Positions 7,927 to 15,511 of a stretch of DNA of 64,000 nucleotides are shown here, one piece after another. The DNA is taken from NCBI RefSeq assembly GCF_900101855.1, contig NZ_FMVC01000006.1, positions 62,001-126,000 on the forward strand. The letters run 5' to 3'. How positions within the stretch are numbered: position 1 is the stretch's first letter; each line of letters opens with the position of its first letter. The notes below the pieces were generated by a model. The model was not told the origin of the DNA. It worked only from the letters and a program-made list of their open reading frames with translations, and did not search any database. The stretch comes from Flavobacterium anhuiense (GTDB lineage Bacteria > Bacteroidota > Bacteroidia > Flavobacteriales > Flavobacteriaceae). Both the position numbers and the translations under genes were made by a program.

Positions 7927-9219
7927 ATGAGTATTATAATTAAAGTTCACGCAAGACAAATTCTTGATTCTAGAGGTAATCCTACTATTGAAGTTGATGT
8001 AGTAACTGAAAATGGAGTTTTAGGTAGAGCTGCTGTTCCATCTGGAGCATCAACTGGAGAGCACGAAGCTGTTGAATTACGTGATGGAGGTAAAGCTTAT
8101 CTGGGTAAAGGTGTTTTGAATGCAGTGAATAATGTAAATACTATTATTGCTGAAGAATTAGTTGGAACTTCTGTTTTCGAACAAAACACAATTGACCAAT
8201 TAATGATTGATTTAGATGGTACTCCAAACAAATCTAAATTAGGTGCAAACGCTATTTTAGGTGTTTCTTTAGCTGCTGCAAAAGCTGCTGCTAACGAGCT
8301 TGGATTGCCGTTATACAGATACGTAGGTGGTGTTTCTGCTAATACATTACCAGTTCCAATGATGAACATCATCAACGGAGGTTCTCACTCTGATGCGCCG
8401 ATCGCATTCCAAGAGTTTATGATTTTCCCAGTAAAAGCAACCTCTTTTACACATGCTATGCAAATGGGAACTGAAATTTTCCACAACTTGAAAAAAGTAT
8501 TACACGACAGAGGTTTAAGTACTGCAGTAGGTGACGAAGGTGGTTTTGCTCCAAATTTGGCTGGAGGAACTGAAGATGCTTTAGATACTATTAAACTTGC
8601 AGTTGAAAAAGCAGGATATTCTTTCGGTGACGAAATTATGATTGCTCTTGACTGTGCTGCTTCTGAGTTTTATGTAAATGGTAAATACGATTACACTAAA
8701 TTTGAAGGTGAAACTGGAAAAATCAGAACTTCTGCTGAACAAGCTGAATACTTAGCTGAACTTGCTGCTAAATATCCAATTATCTCTATCGAAGACGGTA
8801 TGTACGAAGATGACTGGGATGGATGGAAAGCTTTAACTGAAAAGATTGGAGATAAAGTACAGTTAGTAGGTGATGATTTATTCGTTACTAATGTTGCTCG
8901 TTTATCAACTGGTATTGAAAAAGGAATTGCAAACTCAATTTTAGTAAAAGTAAACCAAATTGGTACTTTAACTGAAACAATTGCTGCTGTAAACATGGCG
9001 AAAAACGCTGGATATACATCTGTAATGTCTCACCGTTCTGGAGAAACTGAAGATAATACAATTGCAGACTTAGCGGTAGCTTTAAACTGTGGTCAAATTA
9101 AAACAGGTTCTGCTTCTCGTTCAGATCGTATGGCTAAATACAACCAATTATTGAGAATTGAAGAAGAACTAGGAAGTACAGCTTATTTCCCTGGTTTAAA
9201 CGCCTTTAAAATCAAATAA
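7927..9219 (+). CDS. eno: Enolase (phosphopyruvate hydratase)
   Basis: Encodes 430 residues. The N-terminal domain has the flexible catalytic loop PSGASTGEHEAVELRDGG; the barrel has the Mg-binding acidic residues in SIEDGMYEDDW and LVGDDLFVTN, and the catalytic lysine region with SHRSGETEDNTIADLAV. Enolase converts 2-phosphoglycerate to phosphoenolpyruvate in the cytoplasm. The gene stands alone with a strong terminator after it. Family length and all active-site blocks are intact. Confidence 0.98.
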   Translation: MSIIIKVHARQILDSRGNPTIEVDVVTENGVLGRAAVPSGASTGEHEAVELRDGGKAYLGKGVLNAVNNVNTIIAEELVGTSVFEQNTIDQLMIDLDGTPNKSKLGANAILGVSLAAAKAAANELGLPLYRYVGGVSANTLPVPMMNIINGGSHSDAPIAFQEFMIFPVKATSFTHAMQMGTEIFHNLKKVLHDRGLSTAVGDEGGFAPNLAGGTEDALDTIKLAVEKAGYSFGDEIMIALDCAASEFYVNGKYDYTKFEGETGKIRTSAEQAEYLAELAAKYPIISIEDGMYEDDWDGWKALTEKIGDKVQLVGDDLFVTNVARLSTGIEKGIANSILVKVNQIGTLTETIAAVNMAKNAGYTSVMSHRSGETEDNTIADLAVALNCGQIKTGSASRSDRMAKYNQLLRIEEELGSTAYFPGLNAFKIK

Positions 9220-9239
9220 TTTTACAAATTATATATTGG

Positions 9240-9274
9240 AAAAAACCATCCGCAGCGGCGGATGGTTTTTTTTT
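9240..9274 (+). terminator. Strong intrinsic terminator after eno
   Basis: AAAAACCATCCGC pairs with GCGGATGGTTTTT around a four-base AGCG loop at 9254-9257, followed by a T-run to 9274. The perfect GC-rich stem of eight pairs flanked by A and T tracts could terminate in both directions. It begins about 20 bases after the eno stop codon. Confidence 0.92.
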
Positions 9275-9328
9275 GGACTTTTAACAAATTCATAGCAGTA
9301 TTCTTTTTTTAATTAGTCTTAAATTCAT

Positions 9329-9336
9329 TAGATTTG
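9329..9336 (+). promoter_or_regulatory. -7 box of the gltA promoter
   Basis: TAGATTTG matches the Bacteroidota -7 consensus TAnnTTTG. A T-run rather than TTG occupies the expected -33 position. The predicted transcription start near 9343 lies downstream of the first in-frame ATG (9334) and about 30 bases upstream of the ATG at 9373. This favours the internal ATG as the true gltA start. Confidence 0.5.
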
Positions 9337-9372
9337 ATAAATTATTATTTAAAGAATTATTTCCAGTATATT

Positions 9373-10650
9373 ATGTCAAAAATAGCTACATTAGAAATAG
9401 ATGGTAAAAAGGTTGAGCTTCCAGTAATCACAGGGAGTGAAAACGAATCAGCTATCGATATTAACAAATTACGTGATTTAACAGGTTATATTACACTAGA
9501 TCCAGGTTATAAGAATTCAGGATCTTGTACAAGTGAAATCACTTTCCTAGATGGAGAAGAAGGAATTTTACGTTACAGAGGATATTCTATCGAAGATCTT
9601 GCTGAAAAAGCAAGCTTCCTAGAGGTTTCATATCTTTTGATTTTTGGTGAATTACCTACGGCTGCACAATTAGAAGATTTTGAAAATGGTATTAAAAAAC
9701 ACTCTTTGGTAAACGAAGAGATGAAAAATATTATTGACGGTTTCCCTAAAACAGCTCATCCAATGGGAGTGTTATCAGCTTTAACAAGCGCTTTAACAGC
9801 TTTTAATCCTAAAGCAGTTAACGTTGATAACGAAAAAGAAATGTACGAAGCTATTTGTAAAACAATGGCAAAATTTTTAGTGATCGCCACATGGACTTAT
9901 AGAAAATCTATGGGCTATCCTTTAAATTACTATGATAACACAAAAGGTTATGTAGAAAGCTTCATGCAATTAATGTTTAAATTGCCTACAGGACCTTACA
10001 CTGCAAATCCAGTAATCGTAAATGCTTTAGATAAGTTATTTATTCTACATGCTGATCATGAACAAAATTGTTCTACTTCTACAGTTAGAATGGTAGGTTC
10101 TTCTCATGCTGGTTTATTCGCTTCAGTTTCTGCAGGAGTTTCTGCACTTTGGGGGCCTCTTCATGGAGGCGCAAACCAAGCTGTTCTTGAAATGTTAGAA
10201 GAAATAAACAAAGATGGTGGAGATACAGAAAAGTTTTTAGCGAAAGCAAAAGATAAAAATGATCCATTCCGTTTAATGGGATTCGGTCACAGAGTTTACA
10301 AAAACTTTGATCCAAGAGCTAAAATCATCAAAAAAGCAGCGACAGAAGTATTGGAAACATTAGGTGTTGAAGACCCGATTTTAGATATTGCTAGAAAATT
10401 AGAAAAAGCTGCTCTTGAAGATGAATACTTCAAGTCAAGAAACTTATATCCAAACGTTGACTTCTATTCTGGAATTATCTACAGAGCTTTAGGAATTCCA
10501 ACAGATATGTTTACTGTAATGTTTGCAATTGGAAGATTGCCTGGCTGGATTGCACAATGGAAAGAAATGCGTGAAAATAAAGAGCCAATCGGAAGACCAA
10601 GACAAATTTATACAGGGCATCCTTTAAGAGAATTTAAGTCTAATAAATAA
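9373..10650 (+). CDS. gltA: Citrate synthase (type II-like, hexameric class sequence)
   Basis: Encodes 425 residues from the ATG at 9373. The frame is open to an ATG at 9334, but the extra 13 residues are unlike the family and would begin inside the promoter; MSKIATLEIDGKKVELPVI is the usual N-terminus. Active-site histidine regions are LHGGANQAVLEML and GFGHRVYKNFDPRA, and the catalytic Asp lies in NVDFYSG. It condenses acetyl-CoA and oxaloacetate in the TCA cycle. It stands alone between terminators. Confidence 0.96.
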   Translation: MSKIATLEIDGKKVELPVITGSENESAIDINKLRDLTGYITLDPGYKNSGSCTSEITFLDGEEGILRYRGYSIEDLAEKASFLEVSYLLIFGELPTAAQLEDFENGIKKHSLVNEEMKNIIDGFPKTAHPMGVLSALTSALTAFNPKAVNVDNEKEMYEAICKTMAKFLVIATWTYRKSMGYPLNYYDNTKGYVESFMQLMFKLPTGPYTANPVIVNALDKLFILHADHEQNCSTSTVRMVGSSHAGLFASVSAGVSALWGPLHGGANQAVLEMLEEINKDGGDTEKFLAKAKDKNDPFRLMGFGHRVYKNFDPRAKIIKKAATEVLETLGVEDPILDIARKLEKAALEDEYFKSRNLYPNVDFYSGIIYRALGIPTDMFTVMFAIGRLPGWIAQWKEMRENKEPIGRPRQIYTGHPLREFKSNK

Positions 10651-10656
10651 AAAACG

Positions 10657-10686
10657 AAAGCTTCACTTTACTGTGAAGCTTTTTTT
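10657..10686 (+). terminator. Intrinsic terminator after gltA
   Basis: AAAGCTTCAC pairs with GTGAAGCTTT around the six-base loop TTTACT and is followed by a T-run at about 10680-10686. It begins six bases after the gltA stop codon. The end of the T-run merges into the -7 box of the next gene's promoter. Confidence 0.9.
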
Positions 10687-10693
10687 ATATTTG
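10686..10693 (+). promoter_or_regulatory. -7 box upstream of the amidinotransferase-family gene
   Basis: TATATTTG fits TAnnTTTG exactly and directly abuts the T-run of the gltA terminator. Transcription starting near 10700 would give a leader of only about 13 bases before the ATG at 10713. No TTG is seen at the expected -33 position, which falls inside the terminator stem. Confidence 0.45.
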
Positions 10694-10712
10694 CTCAAAA
10701 TATAATAAAGTT

Positions 10713-11627
10713 ATGTTGCAATTAAATGTAAAGAACGAAACGTCTCGGCTTCGTGCTGTAGTTCTGGGTTCTGCTGTTCATAATGGTCCAACTCCAACTA
10801 TAGAAGAGGCTTATGACCCTAAATCATTGGAACATATTAAGGCAGGAACTTATCCTGTAGAAAAAGATATGGTTGCTGAAATGGAGGCTTTTAATGCTGT
10901 TTTTCAGAAATATGATGTAACTGTTTATCGTCCAGAAATGATTGAAAATTACAATCAGATTTTTGCCCGTGATATTGGATTTGTAATTGACGATGTTTTT
11001 GTAAAATCTAATATTCTGCCAGATAGAGAACGCGAATTGGATGCTATTCAATATGTAATTGATCAGATTGATCCGTTAAAAGTAGTTCGTCCTCCAGAAG
11101 AAGTTCATATAGAAGGTGGAGATGTTATGCTTTGGAATGATCATATTTTTATAGGAACTTATAAGGGAAGCGATTATAAAGATTACATTACCGCAAGAAC
11201 CAATATGCATGGTGTAAATTATATTAAATCTCTGTTCCCTAATAAGATTGTAAAGGAATTTGATTTAGTAAAATCAAAATTAGAAGCAAGAGATAATGCA
11301 TTGCATTTAGACTGCTGTTTTCAGCCAGTAGGAAAAGATAAAGGGATAATCTATAAAAGAGGTTTTAGAGAAGAAGCAGATTATCTTTATCTAGTGAAGC
11401 TTTTCGGAAAAGAAAATCTATTTCATATTGAGAGAAACGAAATGTATAATATGTTCTCAAACGTATTTTCGATCGATGAAAATATTGTTGTTTCTGAGAA
11501 GAATTTTACGAGATTGAACAACTGGCTTCGTGAAAATGGCTTTACTGTTGAAGAAATTCCGTATGCCGAAATTTCAAAACAAGAAGGTTTGTTAAGATGT
11601 TCAACTTTGCCATTAATTAGGGATTAA
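10713..11627 (+). CDS. Arginine deiminase/dimethylargininase-superfamily hydrolase
   Basis: Encodes 304 residues with the pentein (five-bladed propeller) fold motifs of guanidine-modifying enzymes: ARDIGFVID, the acidic EGGDVMLW, the catalytic His in LHLDCCFQPV, and the nucleophile Cys296 in LRCSTLPLIRD near the C-terminus. These residues match amidinohydrolases such as dimethylarginine dimethylaminohydrolase and arginine deiminase rather than a transferase, but the substrate cannot be read from the sequence. It is immediately upstream of ctlX, another member of the superfamily, which suggests related substrates in arginine/citrulline metabolism. Confidence 0.85.
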   Translation: MLQLNVKNETSRLRAVVLGSAVHNGPTPTIEEAYDPKSLEHIKAGTYPVEKDMVAEMEAFNAVFQKYDVTVYRPEMIENYNQIFARDIGFVIDDVFVKSNILPDRERELDAIQYVIDQIDPLKVVRPPEEVHIEGGDVMLWNDHIFIGTYKGSDYKDYITARTNMHGVNYIKSLFPNKIVKEFDLVKSKLEARDNALHLDCCFQPVGKDKGIIYKRGFREEADYLYLVKLFGKENLFHIERNEMYNMFSNVFSIDENIVVSEKNFTRLNNWLRENGFTVEEIPYAEISKQEGLLRCSTLPLIRD

Positions 11628-11633
11628 ATAATT

Positions 11634-11655
11634 GTTTCAAGTTTCAAGTTTCAAG
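11634..11655. repeat. Short tandem repeat, three copies of GTTTCAA
   Basis: Three perfect back-to-back copies of the heptamer GTTTCAA occupy 11634-11654, followed by another G. They lie in the 76-base gap between the two amidinohydrolase genes. Downstream, at about 11676, the sequence CCTGAAATTTAAAAC looks like a diverged inverted copy. Similar GTTTCA-type arrays occur between genes in Flavobacterium genomes from memory. A role is not evident. Confidence 0.7.
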
Positions 11656-11703
11656 TTTTTCCAGAATTTGACACCTGAAATTTAAAACAAAAAAACATAA
11701 AAA

Positions 11704-12639
11704 ATGAAACAAACTACTAATGCTATCGTGATGATTAGGCCAGTTGCATTCAGAATGAATGAACAGACGGCGGTGAATAATTATTATCAAAAAGTATTGG
11801 ATGGGCTTTTGCCTAGCACAGTTAATGCTAAAGCGCAGCAGGAATTTGATGCTTTTGTAGAAAAGCTAAGAGCGGTTGGTGTTGATGTAACTGTTATTGA
11901 TGACAATTTAGAGACTGATACTCCAGATAGTATTTTTCCAAACAATTGGGTTTCATTTCATGAAAATGGAGATGTAGCTCTTTATCCAATGTTTGCTGAA
12001 AATCGTCGTCAAGAACGTCGAGAAGATATTTTAGATACTTTGGAAGAAAAAGGATTTGAAATTTCTAATATCATGGATTATACTTCTGCAGAAGAAGATG
12101 GTATTTTCTTAGAAGGGACAGGGAGCTTATTATTAGACAGAGCAAACGGAAAAGCGTATTGCGCATTATCTCCAAGAGCCGATGAAGAATTGTTTATAGA
12201 ATTCTGTGAAGATTTTGATTATGCTCCTGTAATTTTTGAAGCTTTTCAAACTGTTGATGGTGAGCGTAAACTGATTTATCACACTAACGTGATGATGTGT
12301 TTGGGCGAAACTTTTGCAGTTATTTGCGCAGATTCTATTGATGATAAAAAAGAACGCAAAATGGTTTTGGATAATCTAAAAGAAGATAAGAAAGAGATTA
12401 TTTTAATTACAGAAGATCAGGTAAATAATTTTGCAGGAAATATGCTTGAAGTTCGTGGAAAAGATGATAAGAGATATATTGTAATGAGTGCTTCTGCACA
12501 TCAAAGCTTGACTCCAAAACAAATTGCCCAATTAGAAAATCATGCAGAAATTTTAAGTTCAAGTTTAGATACAATCGAAGCTTGTGGAGGAGGAAGTGCC
12601 AGATGTATGATGGCAGAAGTCTTTTTGCCAAGAAATTAA
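11704..12639 (+). CDS. ctlX: Citrulline utilization hydrolase CtlX (amidinotransferase superfamily)
   Basis: Encodes 311 residues. The N-terminal IVMIRPVAFRMNEQTAVNNYYQ, the central DSIFPNNWVSFHENGDVALYPM and the C-terminal EACGGGSARCMMAEVFLP with nucleophile Cys301 are characteristic of the CtlX family, first linked to citrulline breakdown. The acidic LEGTGSLLLD and the His in YHTNVMM complete the active site. It follows the related hydrolase at 10713 and is likely transcribed with it, since no promoter match is seen in the 76-base gap. A convergent terminator follows. Confidence 0.87.
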   Translation: MKQTTNAIVMIRPVAFRMNEQTAVNNYYQKVLDGLLPSTVNAKAQQEFDAFVEKLRAVGVDVTVIDDNLETDTPDSIFPNNWVSFHENGDVALYPMFAENRRQERREDILDTLEEKGFEISNIMDYTSAEEDGIFLEGTGSLLLDRANGKAYCALSPRADEELFIEFCEDFDYAPVIFEAFQTVDGERKLIYHTNVMMCLGETFAVICADSIDDKKERKMVLDNLKEDKKEIILITEDQVNNFAGNMLEVRGKDDKRYIVMSASAHQSLTPKQIAQLENHAEILSSSLDTIEACGGGSARCMMAEVFLPRN

Positions 12640-12652
12640 AAATATAGCCTCT

Positions 12653-12697
12653 AAGAAAAAGGGATGAGATTTATTGAAAATCTCATCCCTTTTTCTT
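12653..12697. terminator. Bidirectional intrinsic terminator between ctlX and marC
   Basis: A nearly perfect 20-pair hairpin, arms 12653-12672 and 12678-12697, has core GGGATGAGATTT pairing with AAATCTCATCCC and flanking A5 and T5 tracts. It lies between convergent genes and can serve ctlX on the + strand and marC on the - strand. Confidence 0.93.
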
Positions 12698-12722
12698 TTG
12701 AATAAATATTAATTAATCTTGA

Positions 12723-13349
12723 TTAAAAATTTCCTTTAATAATATTAACGATGGCACTTACAATGTATTGAATGCCGATAGAAATAACTATAAAACCAAC
12801 AATTCTTGAAATAGCAACAATTCCTGATGCTCCTAAAATTCTAGCTAAATAATGTGCGCTTTTTAAAATAGCAAAAATAGCTACAGCAATAGCAAAAATG
12901 GCTAATGACGAAATTATGATTTCGTTTATTTGATGATGTTCCTGATAAAAAGCAATTAAAAGAGACATTGATCCTGGCCCGGCAAGCATTGGTATTGCTA
13001 ATGGTGTAAGAGCAATATCATTTCTGTGTTGTGCCTCATTTTCAATTTTTTTGTTGATCCCTCGTTTTTTATTGAATTTACCAGAGAGTAAAGAAAATCC
13101 AGAGTTAACAATTACAATTCCGCCAGCTATTCTTAGGGCGTCTATACTAATGCCGAAAAAAGTTAGAACATATTGGCCAATAAAATAAGAAACCAATAAT
13201 ATAATAAAAACATTAATAGCAGTCCAAAGAGAAATTCTAGATCTTTCTTTTTGAGAATCATGTTGTGTTAATCCGACGAAAATGGGTACTGTTCCTATTG
13301 GATTTAATACCGAAAACAATGCGGCAAATAGATAAATGAATAATTCCAT
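12723..13349 (-). CDS. marC: MarC family integral membrane protein
   Basis: Encodes 208 residues with six hydrophobic segments, starting MELFIYLFAALFSVLNPIG. The NPIGTVPIFVGLT block and a second half resembling the first (GPGSMSLLIA) are typical of the MarC family. The function of the family is unresolved; early links to multiple antibiotic resistance were not upheld. The frame stays open 39 codons further upstream, but that extension is polar, unlike family members and would overlap the divergent promoter region, so I use the ATG whose complement is at 13347-13349. Confidence 0.88.
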   Translation of the reverse strand: MELFIYLFAALFSVLNPIGTVPIFVGLTQHDSQKERSRISLWTAINVFIILLVSYFIGQYVLTFFGISIDALRIAGGIVIVNSGFSLLSGKFNKKRGINKKIENEAQHRNDIALTPLAIPMLAGPGSMSLLIAFYQEHHQINEIIISSLAIFAIAVAIFAILKSAHYLARILGASGIVAISRIVGFIVISIGIQYIVSAIVNIIKGNF

Positions 13350-13368
13350 ATGATATTGGTTAGTGGAG

Positions 13369-13376
13369 TAAATGTA
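13369..13376 (-). promoter_or_regulatory. Possible -7 box for marC
   Basis: Read on the - strand the sequence is TACATTTA, seven of eight matches to TAnnTTTG. It lies about 20 bases upstream of the chosen marC start and supports that start over the longer frame. No clear -33 TTG was found, so this is tentative. Confidence 0.3.
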
Positions 13377-13477
13377 GTTATTTTTTGATGCTTTTGCATG
13401 AAAATATGTTATGATTATGTTTTTATTGGTTATCGATTCTGAATCAAAGATGTAGGACTTAATCATTCTTTTTTGAT

Positions 13478-13485
13478 TACTTTTG
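13478..13485 (+). promoter_or_regulatory. -7 box for the CoA-binding protein gene
   Basis: TACTTTTG fits TAnnTTTG exactly. Predicted transcription starts near 13492, about 11 bases before the ATG at 13503. No TTG is present at the -33 position. Confidence 0.4.
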
Positions 13486-13502
13486 CAGTCTAAATAAAAA
13501 CT

Positions 13503-13868
13503 ATGAAAAGTAAAAAAACATTAGTTATAGGAGCATCTACAAATCCAGAACGTTACTCTTTTAGAGCTGTTAATATGTTGGTTGGTAAAGGGCATTCAGT
13601 ATTAGCAATTGGACAAAAAGCGGGAGAGGTTGCAGGAGTGAAAATTCAGACTAAGGCAATGCCAGTTAAAAATATCGATACCATTACTTTGTATCTAAAT
13701 CCTGTTCGTCAAAGAGATTATTATAATTATATTATAGAATCGCATCCTAAACGTGTAATTTTTAATCCAGGAACAGAAAACCCAGAATTCTATCAATTGT
13801 TAGAGTCTAATAGTATTGATGTAGAAGTTGCTTGCACCTTAGTTTTGTTAGCTACAAATCAATATTAA
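13503..13868 (+). CDS. CoA-binding domain protein (YccU-like)
   Basis: Encodes 121 residues, the length of single-domain CoA_binding_2 proteins. It has a Rossmann-like nucleotide-binding start (KTLVIGASTNPERYSFRAVNMLVGKGHSVLAIG) and the family's PKRVIFNPGTENPEFYQLL segment. The family resembles the CoA-binding domain of succinyl-CoA synthetase without the catalytic parts; a physiological role is not established. It is divergent from marC and upstream of recR, with a 151-base gap after it. Confidence 0.85.
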   Translation: MKSKKTLVIGASTNPERYSFRAVNMLVGKGHSVLAIGQKAGEVAGVKIQTKAMPVKNIDTITLYLNPVRQRDYYNYIIESHPKRVIFNPGTENPEFYQLLESNSIDVEVACTLVLLATNQY

Positions 13869-13968
13869 ACTTTTTAAATATCTTAGAAATAGGTTTGCAT
13901 AATGCATTTATTTTGGATAGAAAAGAAAGGGGTTTCGTAATAATTTTTAAATATCGTTAAGGCTTGAA

Positions 13969-14014
13969 TTTAATGGTTGTAGTGTAGGCTAAACCATTAA
14001 AAGTATTACATTTG
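13969..14014 (+). promoter_or_regulatory. recR promoter with an upstream inverted repeat; possibly leaderless
   Basis: TACATTTG at 14007-14014 fits the -7 consensus exactly. Transcription would begin six to seven bases later, at or next to the recR ATG (14020), implying a leaderless message. Just upstream, TTTAATGGTT (13969-13978) and AACCATTAAA (13992-14001) form a perfect 10-base inverted repeat with a 13-base centre, placed across the -15 to -50 region like an operator. No T-run follows it, so it is not a standard terminator. The rest of the gap 13869-14019 contains one more TAGGTTTG box at 13890 and nothing else I recognise. Confidence 0.45.
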
Positions 14015-14019
14015 TCGTC

Positions 14020-14640
14020 ATGGAATTTTCATCAAAATTAATTGAAAAAGCAGTAAACGAAATGTCGCAATTGCCAGGTATTGGTAAACGTACAGCACTT
14101 CGATTGGTTCTTCATTTGTTGAAACAACCTAAGGAACAAACGGCCTTTTTATCGCAATCATTATTAAATATGCGAGAGGATATTAAATTTTGTGAAAGCT
14201 GCCATAATATTTCTGATACTAAAATTTGTGAAATTTGCGCTAATCCAATTAGAAATCACGAGACAATATGTATTGTCGAAGATATTAGAGATGTGATGGC
14301 AATAGAAAATACTGGACAGTTTAAAGGAATATATCATGTCCTTGGCGGAAAAATTTCTCCAATTGAAGGAGTTGGCCCCAATCAGTTGAATATTTCTAGT
14401 TTGGTGACAAAAGTAAAATCTGGAAATGTAGCGGAGATTATTTTTGCATTAAGCTCAACTATGGAAGGAGATACAACCAATTTTTACATCTATAAGCAAA
14501 TTGCAGATTCTGATATTATAATTTCAACAATCGCGAGAGGAATATCGGTTGGAGACGAATTAGAATATGCAGACGAAATTACATTAGGAAGAAGTATTTT
14601 ACATCGCGTACCTTTTGAAAAAACATTTAAAAACAATTAA
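14020..14640 (+). CDS. recR: Recombination mediator protein RecR
   Basis: Encodes 206 residues. It shows the helix-hairpin-helix LPGIGKRTALRLVLHLL, a four-cysteine zinc motif (CESCHN...CEIC), the Toprim start TICIVEDIRDVMAIE and the C-terminal Walker-like region ISTIARGISVGDELEYADEITLGRS. RecR works with RecO (and RecF) to load RecA on gapped DNA. The start is supported by the family N-terminus. It is the last housekeeping gene before the polysaccharide locus. Confidence 0.96.
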   Translation: MEFSSKLIEKAVNEMSQLPGIGKRTALRLVLHLLKQPKEQTAFLSQSLLNMREDIKFCESCHNISDTKICEICANPIRNHETICIVEDIRDVMAIENTGQFKGIYHVLGGKISPIEGVGPNQLNISSLVTKVKSGNVAEIIFALSSTMEGDTTNFYIYKQIADSDIIISTIARGISVGDELEYADEITLGRSILHRVPFEKTFKNN

Positions 14641-14708
14641 CTAAACCCCAAATAGCAAGTAGTTTTCTTGATAGTAACGGAAAAAATATTTGCGATAAAA
14701 TTGAACGA

Positions 14709-15497
14709 ATGACAAAAAAAAGTTTTTTTCTATTCTTATTAATCTCAACATTATTTACCTCATGTATTCCGATTAAAGATTTGGTTTATCTTCAGGATAA
14801 AAATGATTCCGTAGAACAGACAGCAATTGCTGCAGTCGAATCAAAACCATATAGATTACAAGTCAATGATGTTTTAAGTATTAATATAAAAGCAATTGAT
14901 TCTAAGCTAGTTTCTATTTTTAATACTACAGAAAATCAATCTAGTCAAACTAAGTCTGAAGCAGGGTTATACTTTGACGGTTTTACAGTTGATGACCATG
15001 GAAATATTAGAATGCCAATTCTCGGAGAAGTAAATGTGATTGGTTATACTCTTGAAGAAGTTCGCGTAAAAATTGAAAAGAAATTACTAGAAGAATATTT
15101 TAAAAGTGAGGCTAATATTTTTGTCACTGTTAAATTGGCAGGTTTTAGATATACCATTAACGGAGAAGTTGGAAATACAGGAACAAAAACATTGTTTAAA
15201 GAGAATGTAACTATTTTGGAGGCTGTTGCAAATGCAGGTGATATTACTACTGTGGGCAATAGAAAAGAAGTAACAGTAATTCGTCAGACTCCAACAGGTG
15301 TGCAAATGCATAATATTGACCTTACTGATGTGAATGTAATGAAATCACCTTATTATTATTTACAGCCGAATGATTATATTTATGTAAAACCATTGAGACA
15401 AAAAACTTGGGGAACCGGTCAAACAGGAATACAATCTATTGGAACAATCATTACATTGTTATCTTTAGCTACAACAGTTTACCTAATTATAAAATAA
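14709..15497 (+). CDS. wza: Outer membrane polysaccharide export lipoprotein, Wza type
   Basis: Encodes 262 residues. The N-terminus MTKKSFFLFLLISTLFTSC is a lipoprotein signal with the lipidated Cys at residue 19. A Poly_export domain (YRLQVNDVLSINI, IRMPILGEVNVIGYTLEEV) is followed by an SLBB domain (YTINGEVGNTGTKTLFKENVTILEAVANAG), and a hydrophobic helix (GTIITLLSLATTVYLII) ends the protein. Wza proteins form the outer membrane channel for capsule or exopolysaccharide. It is paired with the Wzc gene 14 bases downstream and opens the glycan locus. A weak AATATTTG at 14685-14692 may be its -7 box. Confidence 0.93.
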   Translation: MTKKSFFLFLLISTLFTSCIPIKDLVYLQDKNDSVEQTAIAAVESKPYRLQVNDVLSINIKAIDSKLVSIFNTTENQSSQTKSEAGLYFDGFTVDDHGNIRMPILGEVNVIGYTLEEVRVKIEKKLLEEYFKSEANIFVTVKLAGFRYTINGEVGNTGTKTLFKENVTILEAVANAGDITTVGNRKEVTVIRQTPTGVQMHNIDLTDVNVMKSPYYYLQPNDYIYVKPLRQKTWGTGQTGIQSIGTIITLLSLATTVYLIIK

Positions 15498-15511
15498 AAT
15501 AGATTTTTAAA

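Noticed and set aside
9334..9372. 13-codon N-terminal extension of citrate synthase
   Set aside because: The extension starts within the TAGATTTG -7 box and does not resemble the family; the ATG at 9373 fits both promoter and homologues.
11634..11655. Possible CRISPR-like or phage attachment repeat
   Set aside because: The units are seven bases, directly adjacent, without spacers and with no integrase or cas genes nearby.
13350..13466. 39-codon N-terminal extension of MarC
   Set aside because: The polar extension would precede the first membrane helix and overlap the divergent promoter region; the MELFIY start is the family form.
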